From: Sulfurimonas sp.
GTDB taxonomy: Bacteria; Campylobacterota; Campylobacteria; Campylobacterales; Sulfurimonadaceae
Direction of reading: 5' to 3'
Assembly: GCA_011391635.1 (NCBI GenBank)
Contig: JAABQD010000007.1
Location: 1 to 64,000 of the forward strand
Length of the DNA stretch: 64,000 nt
In this document: positions 8,341-16,007 of the stretch, in pieces
How the letters are laid out: each line of letters starts with the position of its first letter
Numbering within the stretch: position 1 is the stretch's first letter
The notes under the pieces: model-generated
Databases searched by the model: none
What the model saw: the letters and a program-made list of their open reading frames with translations, nothing else
What the model was told of the DNA's origin: nothing
Position numbers and translations under genes: made by a program

Positions 8341-9908
8341 GAGTATTTTTCGAAGGAAAAGAGTATAAAAAGAATGCTAGAAATGGTGCATCATTAAAAG
8401 ATTTATGTTTTGATATTTTTAAAAAATATATTCAAATTAATAAAAATTCAAGTCATAAAATAATTCAAGAAGTTTTTTCTCCTATGCATTGCAATAATCA
8501 TAATGTTGTTTTAACAAAAAAAGAATGGGAAATAAAACCAGAAAATACAAGAAGTAGATATTTTGCTCCTATTAAATTTGATGGAGAAGATTTGTATTTT
8601 ACTACTCAATGGGGAAACAATGGTGGAGACTGCGATAATATTAATCATATAATTAAATTCGCTGAGAAAGAAAACTATGATATTAAAACAGTTGATGATG
8701 AAATAAAAATTGAAAGTTTAAATAAATTCAATATTAAAAACATCATTCTCTACGGAGCTCCCGGAGTTGGAAAAACTCACAACTATAAAAATTTAATAGC
8801 AATGATAGAAGAGGGCAAAAATCAAAAAGGGATATTTGATACTATCGCAGAAAATAGGCATGTGGGAATAGAAAACGAAATCTATGAGACCATCAAACAA
8901 GAGAAAAGAGTAGAGTTTGTAACCTTCCATCAAAGCTACTCTTATGAAGATTTTATAGAGGGTTTTAGACCGAATGAGAGTGGAAATATTGAGCTTGAAG
9001 ATGGGATTTTTAAACGATTTTCCCTCAATGCTCTCAATAAAATAAAAGAGTCTGTATTTCAACATATCTCGTTTGATGAAGCGTATGATATTTTGAGAAC
9101 AGCTTATATAAATGAAGAGCTCGAAACTTTAAAAACTGTGACCAATGTAGAAATTCTAATCAATGACTTTAAAGAAAAATCTTTGAGTGTGCAAACTGTC
9201 AATGCAAAAGATTCTCAGTATGTGAAAAAACATGATTTAGAAACCGTTGTCAATGCAATGCTAAAAAATCTTGTGAGCAAACCATCGGATATAAGACAGT
9301 TGGAAGTGAAAAAAGACACTTTTTCTCTTTCAGGATACTATTTTTCAATAGGAAATAAAATAGTAGAAATTATCAAAAATCATAAAATTGATGTCGAAAA
9401 AGAACAAAATTTTTACATAGTCATAGACGAAATAAACCGTGGCAATATCTCTAAAATCTTCGGAGAACTTATCACGCTTATCGAAGAGGATAAAAGAGAT
9501 ATTTACGAAGTCACACTTCCCTACTCAAAAGAGAAGTTCAAAGTGCCTTCAAACCTCTACATCATCGCCACCATGAACTCCACAGACAAATCCATAGCGA
9601 CCATAGATATCGCACTTAGACGAAGATTTACATTTTTAAAAATGAAGCCAAATGATGCGCTTGTAACATTTCCACATGCCAAAGAATTATTGAACAAACT
9701 CAATATATTTATAGCTGATAATTTAAACGAAGATTACAAACTCGGACATAGTTATTTTATGAATGTTGCAAATGATGAAGATTTGGAGTTTGTAAAAGAG
9801 TACAAAATCAAGCCACTTTTGGAAGAGTATTTTTATGTGGATAAAAATAAACTTGATGAAGCTTTGAATATTTTAAAATTAGCTAATCGAGAGAACAGTA
9901 ATGAATAA
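8337..9908 (+). CDS. mcrB: McrB-like AAA+ GTPase of the type IV restriction system
   Basis: The 523-residue AAA+ protein has Walker A GAPGVGKT (140-147), Walker B IVIDEINRG (361-369) and the McrB signature ATMNSTDKS (411-419) followed by the arginine-finger region ALRRRF. An extra stretch of about 110 residues (243-350) lies between the Walker motifs. Residues 1-125 should be the DNA-recognition domain; they match no family I know and are encoded by markedly AT-richer DNA, suggesting domain exchange. In McrBC the hexamer translocates DNA after recognising modified bases and activates McrC. A repeat copy (9672-9681) encodes PHAK. Confidence 0.9.
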   Translation: MRVFFEGKEYKKNARNGASLKDLCFDIFKKYIQINKNSSHKIIQEVFSPMHCNNHNVVLTKKEWEIKPENTRSRYFAPIKFDGEDLYFTTQWGNNGGDCDNINHIIKFAEKENYDIKTVDDEIKIESLNKFNIKNIILYGAPGVGKTHNYKNLIAMIEEGKNQKGIFDTIAENRHVGIENEIYETIKQEKRVEFVTFHQSYSYEDFIEGFRPNESGNIELEDGIFKRFSLNALNKIKESVFQHISFDEAYDILRTAYINEELETLKTVTNVEILINDFKEKSLSVQTVNAKDSQYVKKHDLETVVNAMLKNLVSKPSDIRQLEVKKDTFSLSGYYFSIGNKIVEIIKNHKIDVEKEQNFYIVIDEINRGNISKIFGELITLIEEDKRDIYEVTLPYSKEKFKVPSNLYIIATMNSTDKSIATIDIALRRRFTFLKMKPNDALVTFPHAKELLNKLNIFIADNLNEDYKLGHSYFMNVANDEDLEFVKEYKIKPLLEEYFYVDKNKLDEALNILKLANRENSNE

Positions 9909-9964
9909 TATGCGAAACAAAAATAAGTACAATGATTTTTTAAGGACAAAGCAGTTTATGGGGG

Positions 9965-9984
9965 CAAGGGGTAAAAACCCCTTG
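9965..9984. terminator. Stem-loop downstream of mcrB
   Basis: CAAGGGG (9965-9971) and CCCCTTG (9978-9984) form a perfect 7-bp, mostly G-C stem around a TAAAAA loop, 57 bases after the mcrB stop. There is no clear U-tract on either side, so it may be a processing or attenuation hairpin and not an intrinsic terminator. Confidence 0.45.
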
Positions 9985-9993
9985 GCGTCAAAG

Positions 9994-10053
9994 CTAATGC
10001 AGTAACGGTGCAAAAATGCACATAAGAAATAGTGCGAACAAAATCTTATCCAT
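9994..10053 (-). CDS. Possible 19-residue hydrophobic peptide
   Basis: On the minus strand ATG 10053 opens a frame that ends in TAG at 9994 and would encode MDKILFALFLMCIFAPLLH, a single hydrophobic helix. AGGGGG (complement of 10059-10064) sits 5 bases before the ATG as a plausible ribosome site. It lies downstream of a strong minus-strand promoter and an intrinsic terminator (see 10177-10205 and 10093-10125), so it would be made only by read-through. Small hydrophobic peptides under structured leaders are typical of type I toxins. A frame this short may also be chance. Confidence 0.3.
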   Translation of the reverse strand: MDKILFALFLMCIFAPLLH

Positions 10054-10086
10054 AAAAGCCCCCTGTTTGTGAAATCTTTGGAGGAC

Positions 10087-10170
10087 AAAAAAAAAGGTCA
10101 AGGGGTAATTAATCCCTCGACCTTTAGTTTTTTGTCACTCCATCGATTTCACAGACGGTTTTTTGTTCGC
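10087..10170 (-). ncRNA. Candidate small RNA of about 84 nt between mcrB and hypE
   Basis: A consensus promoter (10205-10177, minus) points at a start near 10170. About 45 weakly structured nucleotides follow, then a 12-bp stem (10125-10114 with 10104-10093, one mismatch) and nine T residues (10095-10087 on the minus strand). Promoter, unpaired 5' part and intrinsic terminator is the layout of a bacterial small RNA. Its 5' half is complementary to the ribosome-site region of the tiny frame at 9994-10053 and to a possible opposite-strand copy. Alternatively it is an attenuated leader of that frame. Confidence 0.5.
10093..10125. terminator. Bidirectional intrinsic terminator
   Basis: A 12-bp stem with one mismatch (10093-10104 with 10114-10125) is flanked on the plus side by T6 (10128-10133) and on the minus side by T9 (complement of 10087-10095). 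It can end plus-strand transcripts coming from mcrB and minus-strand transcripts from the promoter at 10177-10205. Confidence 0.75.
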
Positions 10171-10176
10171 GATAAA

Positions 10177-10205
10177 ATTGTAACCGATAAAATAGAACAA
10201 GTCAA
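10177..10205 (-). promoter_or_regulatory. Near-consensus sigma-70 promoter on the minus strand
   Basis: Reading the minus strand, TTGACT (10205-10200) and TACAAT (10182-10177) are separated by exactly 17 bases. Housekeeping promoters in Campylobacterota usually lack a recognisable -35 box, so this spacing and match stand out. It points away from hypE towards the small-RNA-like element. Confidence 0.65.
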
Positions 10206-10227
10206 GATTTTTAAATAGGAAAAACAG

Positions 10228-11220
10228 ATGAACAAAACAGTAACCTTGGCATGTGGAAACGGTGGAGAGGAGAACAATGAACTTATCTCTAGCGTGTTTT
10301 ACAAGGCTTTTAAAAACGAAATTTTAGAGAAAAGTGAAGATGCAGCGATTATTCATGGGGGTGCTTTGGCTTTTTCTACCGATAGTTTTACCGTTTCGCC
10401 TCTCTTTTTTGCAGGTGCCGACATCGGAAAACTTGCGGTTTGTGGGACTTGTAATGACCTCGCTATGATGGGAGCAAAACCTAAATACTTGACTTGTAGC
10501 GTCATTATCGAAGAGGGTTTTGAGATTTCAAGCCTAGAGAGCATAGTCGAGAGTATGAGAAAAGAGCTTGAAATCAACGGTGCGATTGTGGTCAGTGGCG
10601 ATACCAAAGTCGTGCCTCGCGGAAGTGTGGACAAGATTTTTATCAACACCACAGGTATTGGCGAAGTGTTGCAAAAAGGGATTAGTTCGAACAACATTAC
10701 AGAGGAAGATGTGATTTTACTCAACCGTGATATCGGTTGTCACGGTGCGACTATTTTCGCCGCTCGAGAGGGAATCGAGATGAGTTCCGCACTTCAAAGT
10801 GATTGTACTTCACTGTTTCCACATGTCAAGGCGTTGCTCGATGCAAACATAAAAATCACCGCCATGCGAGATGCAACCAGAGGCGGAGTGAGTGCGGTTT
10901 TGAACGAATGGGCGAAACAGTCGGATATCTGCATCGAAGTGGAGGAGGAAAAAATCCCTATCAGCGATGAAGTCCATGGTATTTGTGAAATGTTAGGCTT
11001 TGAAGCGACTGCTTTGGCGAATGAAGGGACATTTTTACTCGCTATAAACAAAAAAGACGCAGAGTTGGCATGTGGAATCTTAAAAGCGTTCAATCCACAT
11101 GCCGAGATTATAGGTATCGTCACAAACAGACACGCCAAAAAAGTGATACTCAAAAGTGCGTGGGGAACTTCAAGATTTTTAGAAACACCCACGGGTGAAC
11201 TTTTGCCGAGGATTTGCTAA
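10228..11220 (+). CDS. hypE: HypE, carbamoyl dehydratase for hydrogenase cyanide ligands
   Basis: The 330-residue protein belongs to the PurM/SelD fold: [18 protein letters not shown] and [16 protein letters not shown] motifs. It ends in PRIC, the C-terminal Cys that carries the thiocarboxamide/thiocyanate. HypE converts the HypF-made carbamoyl group to the cyanide ligand. The N-terminal glycine-rich motif, usually AHGxGG, reads LACGNGG because a repeat copy (10247-10256) covers it. Another copy (11066-11075) encodes LACG, and two near-copies lie at 10819 and 11095. It overlaps hypA by one base. The preceding 319-base gap holds the hairpin and small-RNA-like elements listed above. Confidence 0.97.
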   Translation: MNKTVTLACGNGGEENNELISSVFYKAFKNEILEKSEDAAIIHGGALAFSTDSFTVSPLFFAGADIGKLAVCGTCNDLAMMGAKPKYLTCSVIIEEGFEISSLESIVESMRKELEINGAIVVSGDTKVVPRGSVDKIFINTTGIGEVLQKGISSNNITEEDVILLNRDIGCHGATIFAAREGIEMSSALQSDCTSLFPHVKALLDANIKITAMRDATRGGVSAVLNEWAKQSDICIEVEEEKIPISDEVHGICEMLGFEATALANEGTFLLAINKKDAELACGILKAFNPHAEIIGIVTNRHAKKVILKSAWGTSRFLETPTGELLPRIC

Positions 11221-11570
11221 TGCATGAATATAGTATAGTGCAGTCGCTTTTAGACGCGTGTGAAGAGAATGCAAAAGCAAATGATGCGACAAAAGTGACA
11301 AAAGTTGTCGTAAAAATCGGCGTGATGAGCGGAGTTGAGCCAGAGCTTTTAAAAACTGCTTTTGATACTTTTAAAGAGCATACCATGTGCGAAAGTGCTG
11401 AGTTTATTATCAATATTCAGCCCATTGTCGTGCTTTGCAAGAGCTGTTTAGTCGAATCAACCCTGCAAAAACTAGAGTTTTGTTGCCCCGCTTGTGAGAG
11501 TTTGGATTTGAATATCCTCGATGGCGAAGAGATGTATCTGATGCAACTTGAGCTTGATTCTCCTGTGTAA
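11220..11570 (+). CDS. hypA: HypA, hydrogenase nickel-insertion metallochaperone
   Basis: HypA is a 116-residue Zn/Ni protein that passes Ni from HypB to the hydrogenase. I start it at ATG 11220, giving MHEYS with the N-terminal His2 nickel ligand; the TTG six bases upstream is rejected. The zinc site is formed by CKSC...CPAC (near residues 73-94). It shares one base with the hypE stop, so hypEA is the second half of the split hyp operon. Confidence 0.96.
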   Translation: MHEYSIVQSLLDACEENAKANDATKVTKVVVKIGVMSGVEPELLKTAFDTFKEHTMCESAEFIINIQPIVVLCKSCLVESTLQKLEFCCPACESLDLNILDGEEMYLMQLELDSPV

Positions 11571-11587
11571 AAAAGTTTGTACCCTTT

Positions 11588-12403
11588 TTAGAATGTATAA
11601 CCCAAACGCACAGCAACTTCATGCTCACTTGCACTCTCACTCACGCCATAGCGATAGTCGAAGAGTGTAAACCAATGTGCATCCAGTGACCAAACAACTC
11701 CACATGCCACTGTCTCTATCGGCTCTACTCCGACATAGATACTTTGTGCATTCGAATAAGAGAATTGAAAAGTGCCATTTTGAGGATGCATGTACAAAAG
11801 CCCCGCATAAAAACTATTGGTATCTTGGTACTCTATTTTTTTACCAACATCTTCGTCATTTATCTTTGCAAAGCTATATCCAGCAAAAAACTTTATCTCT
11901 TGTTGGAGCAAATATTCAAATGCGAGTGAAGTAACATAATCCATAGCTTCATTCTTATATCCAGTAGAATATGTCGGTAAAATCAGAGCTACTCCAGCTT
12001 GGATTTTGAGTAATGTGCTGGGGTGCATCGCATAAAAAAGAGAGAGTTGCGTATCATTCCACCCCTCATCACTGCTTCCATCTGATTTATAATAGGAAGA
12101 GAGAAGTTGGAACGATAGGTCATCTTTGTAGATATCTGCTTGAAGCGTTGTGCTGGTTGTTGTTCTATTTTCAAGCGTATTTGTGTTAGAAGTGGCATAG
12201 TTGTACCCGACAATAAAATCATACGCCATAGGAGAAGAGAGCGTTGCAACACTACATCCACTTGCATCTATAAGATCGCTAAATGGTGTATTTTGACATC
12301 TGTCCTCGCTGTCATCCACTCCATCAAAATCTCCGTCCATTGCCCCATAAAGAGAAAAATGTATAAAAACGAGAAGATAAAGAAGTTTGCTTATTTTTTG
12401 CAT
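11588..12403 (-). CDS. Outer-membrane beta-barrel protein with calcium-binding N-terminal repeat
   Basis: A 271-residue protein with a signal peptide (about residues 1-20). It then has DGDFDGVDDSEDRC, an Asp-rich thrombospondin type 3-like calcium motif seen at the start of many porin/OmpA-type proteins. The rest alternates like a small beta barrel and ends in GYTF, a C-terminal Phe suited to BAM recognition. It is the last gene of a four-gene minus-strand unit, two bases after the small periplasmic gene. Function unknown. A repeat copy (11700-11709) encodes VACG. Confidence 0.7.
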   Translation of the reverse strand: MQKISKLLYLLVFIHFSLYGAMDGDFDGVDDSEDRCQNTPFSDLIDASGCSVATLSSPMAYDFIVGYNYATSNTNTLENRTTTSTTLQADIYKDDLSFQLLSSYYKSDGSSDEGWNDTQLSLFYAMHPSTLLKIQAGVALILPTYSTGYKNEAMDYVTSLAFEYLLQQEIKFFAGYSFAKINDEDVGKKIEYQDTNSFYAGLLYMHPQNGTFQFSYSNAQSIYVGVEPIETVACGVVWSLDAHWFTLFDYRYGVSESASEHEVAVRLGYTF

Positions 12404-12405
12404 CT

Positions 12406-12717
12406 TTATCGTCTATTGTGGGCGTTGTTAGAATTTGGCTGATGTTGTTTTGACATAGAGGGCTGATGGGTTTGCAGCATCAAACCACTGCCATGATTTT
12501 CACCATTTCTATTGAGATTTTTACCTCGTGACAACTTTTGCAAAGCTTCATTTCGCTCATTTTCATTCATTGTTGCAAGTTTTGATTTGAGTTGATTCAT
12601 AAGCTCATATCGCTCACTGCTCTTTGCGTTCATAACTTGCTCTATTTGTGTGTCGATAGAGTCATCACACCAAACCAAAGAGATACCCAGAGCAAACAAA
12701 AGCAATAGTAATTTCAT
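12406..12717 (-). CDS. Small secreted protein, unknown function
   Basis: 103 residues with a clear signal peptide (LLLLFALGISLVWC, cleavage near 18). A helical Glu/Lys/Asn-rich middle (ERYELMNQLKSKLATM) and a disordered Gln/His/Asn tail follow. The helical part faintly recalls Spy/CpxP or DUF1104-type periplasmic proteins; this is a weak guess. Its ATG overlaps the stop of the sensor kinase (4 bases), so it is co-expressed with the two-component system and may act as a periplasmic accessory. Confidence 0.6.
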   Translation of the reverse strand: MKLLLLLFALGISLVWCDDSIDTQIEQVMNAKSSERYELMNQLKSKLATMNENERNEALQKLSRGKNLNRNGENHGSGLMLQTHQPSMSKQHQPNSNNAHNRR

Positions 12718-13796
12718 AACTCCTCCTTTTTCATTATTGTAAGTTCTTTGAGTTGAAGCGTAAAAATACTCCCCTCATTGAGTCTGCTTATGACTTGTAT
12801 CGGAATATTCAGCTCCTCACACAATTTTTTAACAATATGCAGACCAATTCCAAGTCCTCTCTCATGCTCTTTGTAAAAACGCTCAAAAACTTTTTCTGGA
12901 TGGACAATTCCTTTGCCATTATCCTCTATCTCAAGTATTGCATCCGCTGTGTTAGCACGAATCCAAACAGAACCATTTTGTTTATTATATTTGGCTGCAT
13001 TACTCAGAAGATTATCGATTATCCTTGAGATGGCATCGTGATTGGCATGAATATCAAAGCTATTTCCCTCAACAACAAAAGAGAGATTTGGATAGAGCTT
13101 TTCGATAATAGCTATTCGCTCTTTGAGTAAAACGAAAAGTTCAATACGCTCTTTTTGAAGTATATGCCCCTCTATATAACTGCGTAAATTATCCCCTAAC
13201 GAAATCATCGTATCAATACTTCTCTCAATGCGTTGTACTTTTTTATTTTCACTTTGGGGAACTTTTAACAAGCTTACATTGAGTCTTAGACTTGAGAGAG
13301 GTGTGTTGAAATCATGCAAAATATCACGGCTAAACTCTTGAGTCAAATCCAAGGCTTTTTTTAATGGATAGAGTGTATAAAGCGAAAAAACAGTAGAAAT
13401 AAGAGCCAAAATCAAGAGTGTCATCAAAAAAACTTCAATCATATGCATCTGTATCTTATCGAGCATTATGTCAAAGTCGTTTTGAGAAAAATGAAGCTTC
13501 AAGGCATATTTACCGCTAGGAATAGAAAAAAGAGCAAAATATCCACTCTCATCTTGATGGAGCAGATAGAGTTCCTCTTTTTCTAGGGGAACAAAATCAA
13601 ATGTAAATTGCTTACACTTCAAATCAAAGCTACACACCTTCATCTCATTCAAAACACTCTCTTCTATGGCATGTCGTTTCTGGCTGAATTCATACCAAAA
13701 AACTAATGCACTCAAAAGGGATAAAGAGATAAAAAAAATAAAAAAACTTTTAATAAAAGACTCTTTTTCAGCTCTTTTCAAGACGATACCCCACAC
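12714..13796 (-). CDS. Membrane sensor histidine kinase
   Basis: A 360-residue kinase with two membrane segments (about 15-37 and 136-160) enclosing a periplasmic domain of about 100 residues that contains several Cys. The H-box is DILHDFNTPLSSLRLN, the N-box IIDNLLSNAAKY, G1 is EDNGKG and G2 GLGIGLHIVKKL. It overlaps the response-regulator gene by 29 bases if ATG 13796 is used; an internal GTG at about 13784 would shorten this. Partner: the OmpR-type regulator upstream. The stimulus is unknown. Confidence 0.9.
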   Translation of the reverse strand: MWGIVLKRAEKESFIKSFFIFFISLSLLSALVFWYEFSQKRHAIEESVLNEMKVCSFDLKCKQFTFDFVPLEKEELYLLHQDESGYFALFSIPSGKYALKLHFSQNDFDIMLDKIQMHMIEVFLMTLLILALISTVFSLYTLYPLKKALDLTQEFSRDILHDFNTPLSSLRLNVSLLKVPQSENKKVQRIERSIDTMISLGDNLRSYIEGHILQKERIELFVLLKERIAIIEKLYPNLSFVVEGNSFDIHANHDAISRIIDNLLSNAAKYNKQNGSVWIRANTADAILEIEDNGKGIVHPEKVFERFYKEHERGLGIGLHIVKKLCEELNIPIQVISRLNEGSIFTLQLKELTIMKKEEL

Positions 13797-14412
13797 CTCG
13801 TATATTTTGAATTTCCCAATCTGTTGTCTGTTTTAATTTATTGACTGCAACACGAAGTGCATTTTCACTTGGATGCTGCATCAAATCCAAGATATTCTCT
13901 TTTAAAACTGTTTTGCCAATATTTTGAATAAAAAATCGTAAAAGGGGAAGTTGAACATCCCCAAGAGAGAGAAGCTGGTCGTTTTTAAATACTTCACTGT
14001 TCTGTGGATTAAAAGTAATTGCACCATGCACAATGAGTTTTTGCAAATTTGTAAATTTTGCCTCAATACGCACCAATAGCTCCTCGGGATAGAATGGTTT
14101 TTTGAGATAATCTTCTGCACCCAAACGAAACCCTTTTGTAATGGATGCAATATCACTTAATGCACTGATAAATATCACACGCGTATCATCCCCAGCTTCT
14201 CGCAACTCTTCAAGCAACTTGAAACCATTTATTTTAGGAACATTAATATCTAAAATATATAAATCATACAACGAGTCAAAAGTTGCTTCAGCAGCTTCTT
14301 CCCCATCTCTGACTAAATGTACATCATATCGTGCTTCTTGGAGCATCTCTTCAAGCGTTTCACCGAGAATAATATCATCTTCAAGCAATAAAATCTTCAA
14401 AAGTTTCTCCAA
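13768..14412 (-). CDS. OmpR/PhoB-family response regulator
   Basis: 214 residues. The receiver has the acidic pair in LLEDD, phospho-acceptor Asp in LYILDINVP and Lys in YLKKPFYPEE. The winged-helix domain ends in IQNIRGVGYRLEKS, the usual RGxGY wing motif. It is the first gene of the operon with the kinase, the small secreted protein and the barrel protein, which are likely its targets or accessories. Confidence 0.92.
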   Translation of the reverse strand: MEKLLKILLLEDDIILGETLEEMLQEARYDVHLVRDGEEAAEATFDSLYDLYILDINVPKINGFKLLEELREAGDDTRVIFISALSDIASITKGFRLGAEDYLKKPFYPEELLVRIEAKFTNLQKLIVHGAITFNPQNSEVFKNDQLLSLGDVQLPLLRFFIQNIGKTVLKENILDLMQHPSENALRVAVNKLKQTTDWEIQNIRGVGYRLEKS

Positions 14413-14442
14413 AAAGTTTAAACACTAGTATAGTCAAGAGTA

Positions 14443-14538
14443 TCAGAGTTGTTTATTAAACGCTACTCCACTTATAGTGCTATAATCAGTAGCAAAAGTA
14501 GCTACACTTAAAAGAGTCAATAGAGTTAAAGTTTTCAT
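14443..14538 (-). CDS. 31-residue peptide with signal-like N-terminus
   Basis: ATG at 14538 (minus), preceded by GGAAACAAC, opens a 31-codon frame ending in TGA at 14443. It begins MKTLTLLTLLSVATFA, which looks like a complete signal peptide with an Ala-rich cleavage site. About 15 polar residues (TDYSTISGVAFNKQL) follow. It fills the 156-base gap between the DUF2202 gene and the response regulator, on the same strand. It could be a small exported peptide or the remains of a longer secreted protein. Confidence 0.45.
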   Translation of the reverse strand: MKTLTLLTLLSVATFATDYSTISGVAFNKQL

Positions 14539-14568
14539 GTTGTTTCCTTTTTATTTTTACTATATCTT

Positions 14569-15135
14569 TTATGCGATATTTTCAAATGCTGCTAAATGAT
14601 GCTCAGAAGCATGAAGCAGATTGGAATAAACTTGACCTAAAAGAGTAATTTCAGTTGTTTGAATCGCTGCTTGTAAATCTACAATATCCACTTGTTCTAT
14701 GGCAATACCAACAGCAATCGCACTGCTAGTAGATGCTGAAGCTTGCGTGAGAAGGTCATCATAAAGGGTTTGAATAGTATCGTTTGAAAATATACCAGCC
14801 TCAGTAGATAACGAACTGATATCGATACCAAAACTCTCTGCCGTAGAGACTAAAGTGTCATAATGCTTTTGTTCTGAATCAGAAATTTTATCAAAAGAGA
14901 CAACTCCTGTCTGTTCAAAAAGTGTATCATAAATATCGCGTGCCATTTTCTCTTCTTCAATCATGTAAAGAAGTGCATTGATATCCGTTGGAGTAATTCC
15001 AGTTGCAAGAAGAGTGTCACTGCTCTCAACAGGAGTCTCTGAAACTGCTTTAGAATGAGCATCCAAGGAGTGATGTGTGTTTGCCTCATGGCCTTTGTGG
15101 TTAGCTTTTGTTTGTGTGTTAGTTATTTTTTTCAT
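14569..15135 (-). CDS. DUF2202 ferritin-like protein
   Basis: About 188 residues from ATG 15135, chosen because GAGGA stands 7 bases upstream; a longer frame from 15174 has no ribosome site. A His-rich, polar N-terminus (residues 1-45) precedes a four-helix domain with the DUF2202 motif MIEEEKMARDIYDTLFEQTG and later EQKHYDTL and HASEHHLAAF. These Glu/His residues fit a ferritin-like di-metal site. No signal peptide is clear. Function in the family is unproven; oxidative stress or metal storage is plausible given yaaA next door. Confidence 0.82.
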   Translation of the reverse strand: MKKITNTQTKANHKGHEANTHHSLDAHSKAVSETPVESSDTLLATGITPTDINALLYMIEEEKMARDIYDTLFEQTGVVSFDKISDSEQKHYDTLVSTAESFGIDISSLSTEAGIFSNDTIQTLYDDLLTQASASTSSAIAVGIAIEQVDIVDLQAAIQTTEITLLGQVYSNLLHASEHHLAAFENIA

Positions 15136-15209
15136 CTTGTGTTCCTCGTATTTTAGATAACAACATTGTGGCACAAAAGCATTAGTGAACTATTAGTGAC
15201 TATTCTCAA

Positions 15210-15950
15210 TTACTCCATAATCTCATAAACAATCTCCGTGTGAATCCCTTTTTTCAAGATTTCTTTAACTTGGAGGTTTTGGATTTGCATCTTCATAAAA
15301 GCGTCCATTGTCTCAACTCTGTTTTTTGCCAACTCTCGCAAAACGCTCCCTCTGTATGCTTTCGCCCAGTGACTTACAACTTTGCCATTTTTTAAAAATT
15401 TGAGCGTTACATAGGGCGTGGTTGACTTGTAAAATTTATCATAAAATCCCGCACGCAAATCCAAAAATGGTGCGTCACTCAAAAAAGCATCAAGAGCTTT
15501 TGTAAAATGTTTTTTATAAAAATCTTCGGGTGCGAAGCCATCTATTTTTTCGCCCTGCTTCATTTTATACTCAGGAAGTGCCTCGTTCGCACGAACAACT
15601 CCAAAAAGATTCGAGAAAATCAAAACATTCTCATCGATATACTTCTGTTCCTCCGCTTGGAGTGAAGCATACTCCAAATAGTCATACGCAACCCCATCAT
15701 ATCGCTCTATCGCCTTCATGAGAGGCAAATCATAAATATTGACTCTGTACTTTGCAAATTTGGAAGGCTCTTTTATGCCAAAGAGTTTGCTCAACTCCTC
15801 ATCAGTTGCGGAGTTTATAAAACTGTTATATCTATCGAGTGCCTCTTTTGTGTACGCAAAAAGTTCAGGAAACAAAAAACTATCTCTGTTTATCTCTCCA
15901 TCAACTCCGCCACTTTTTTTACTCTCTGCGGGAGAAAATAGTATTTTCAT
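15210..15950 (-). CDS. yaaA: YaaA-family peroxide-stress protein
   Basis: 246 residues matching the YaaA (DUF328) family: MKILFSPAESK at the start, then RYDGVAYDYL, LIFSNLFGVVRA and YKMKQGEKIDGF, and a C-terminal segment around SHWAKAYRGSVLRELAKN. In E. coli YaaA limits free iron and DNA damage during hydrogen-peroxide stress, and a DNA-binding helix-hairpin-helix has been described. It is transcribed towards the DUF2202 gene, separated by 74 bases, so the two may form a stress pair. Confidence 0.9.
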   Translation of the reverse strand: MKILFSPAESKKSGGVDGEINRDSFLFPELFAYTKEALDRYNSFINSATDEELSKLFGIKEPSKFAKYRVNIYDLPLMKAIERYDGVAYDYLEYASLQAEEQKYIDENVLIFSNLFGVVRANEALPEYKMKQGEKIDGFAPEDFYKKHFTKALDAFLSDAPFLDLRAGFYDKFYKSTTPYVTLKFLKNGKVVSHWAKAYRGSVLRELAKNRVETMDAFMKMQIQNLQVKEILKKGIHTEIVYEIME

Positions 15951-16007
15951 TTTGCATTTCCTAGTTTAAGTTATAAGTAATCAAGAATAAAAGACAAATC
16001 ATATACA

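Larger units (their letters stand above)
10034..10170. repeat. Long imperfect inverted repeat (about 137 bases) with shared terminator core
   Basis: The two halves are complementary. GCGAACAAAA (10034-10043) pairs with TTTTGTTCGC (10161-10170), TGTGAAATC (10068-10076) with GATTTCACA (10145-10153), GACAAAAAA (from 10084) with TTTTTTGTC (10128-10136), and the central stem is 10093-10104 with 10114-10125. The left half has about 17 extra bases after the outer arm. Each strand therefore reads as a GCGAACAAAA...TGTGAAATC...GACAAAAAA leader ending in a terminator hairpin, as if one small-RNA gene had been duplicated head to head. Confidence 0.7.

Noticed and set aside
9879..10088. 69-codon minus-strand frame over the mcrB-hypE gap
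   Set aside because: It overlaps the mcrB end and the inverted-repeat/terminator element and lacks a sensible ribosome site; the shorter frame at 9994-10053 is the better candidate there.
10353..11192. Long minus-strand frames inside hypE
   Set aside because: They are antisense shadows of a well-conserved gene with normal length and motifs.
11677..11934. Plus-strand frames opposite the outer-membrane barrel gene
   Set aside because: The minus-strand gene has a signal peptide, calcium motif and barrel C-terminus and fits a tight operon; the plus frames have no ribosome site or recognisable motif.
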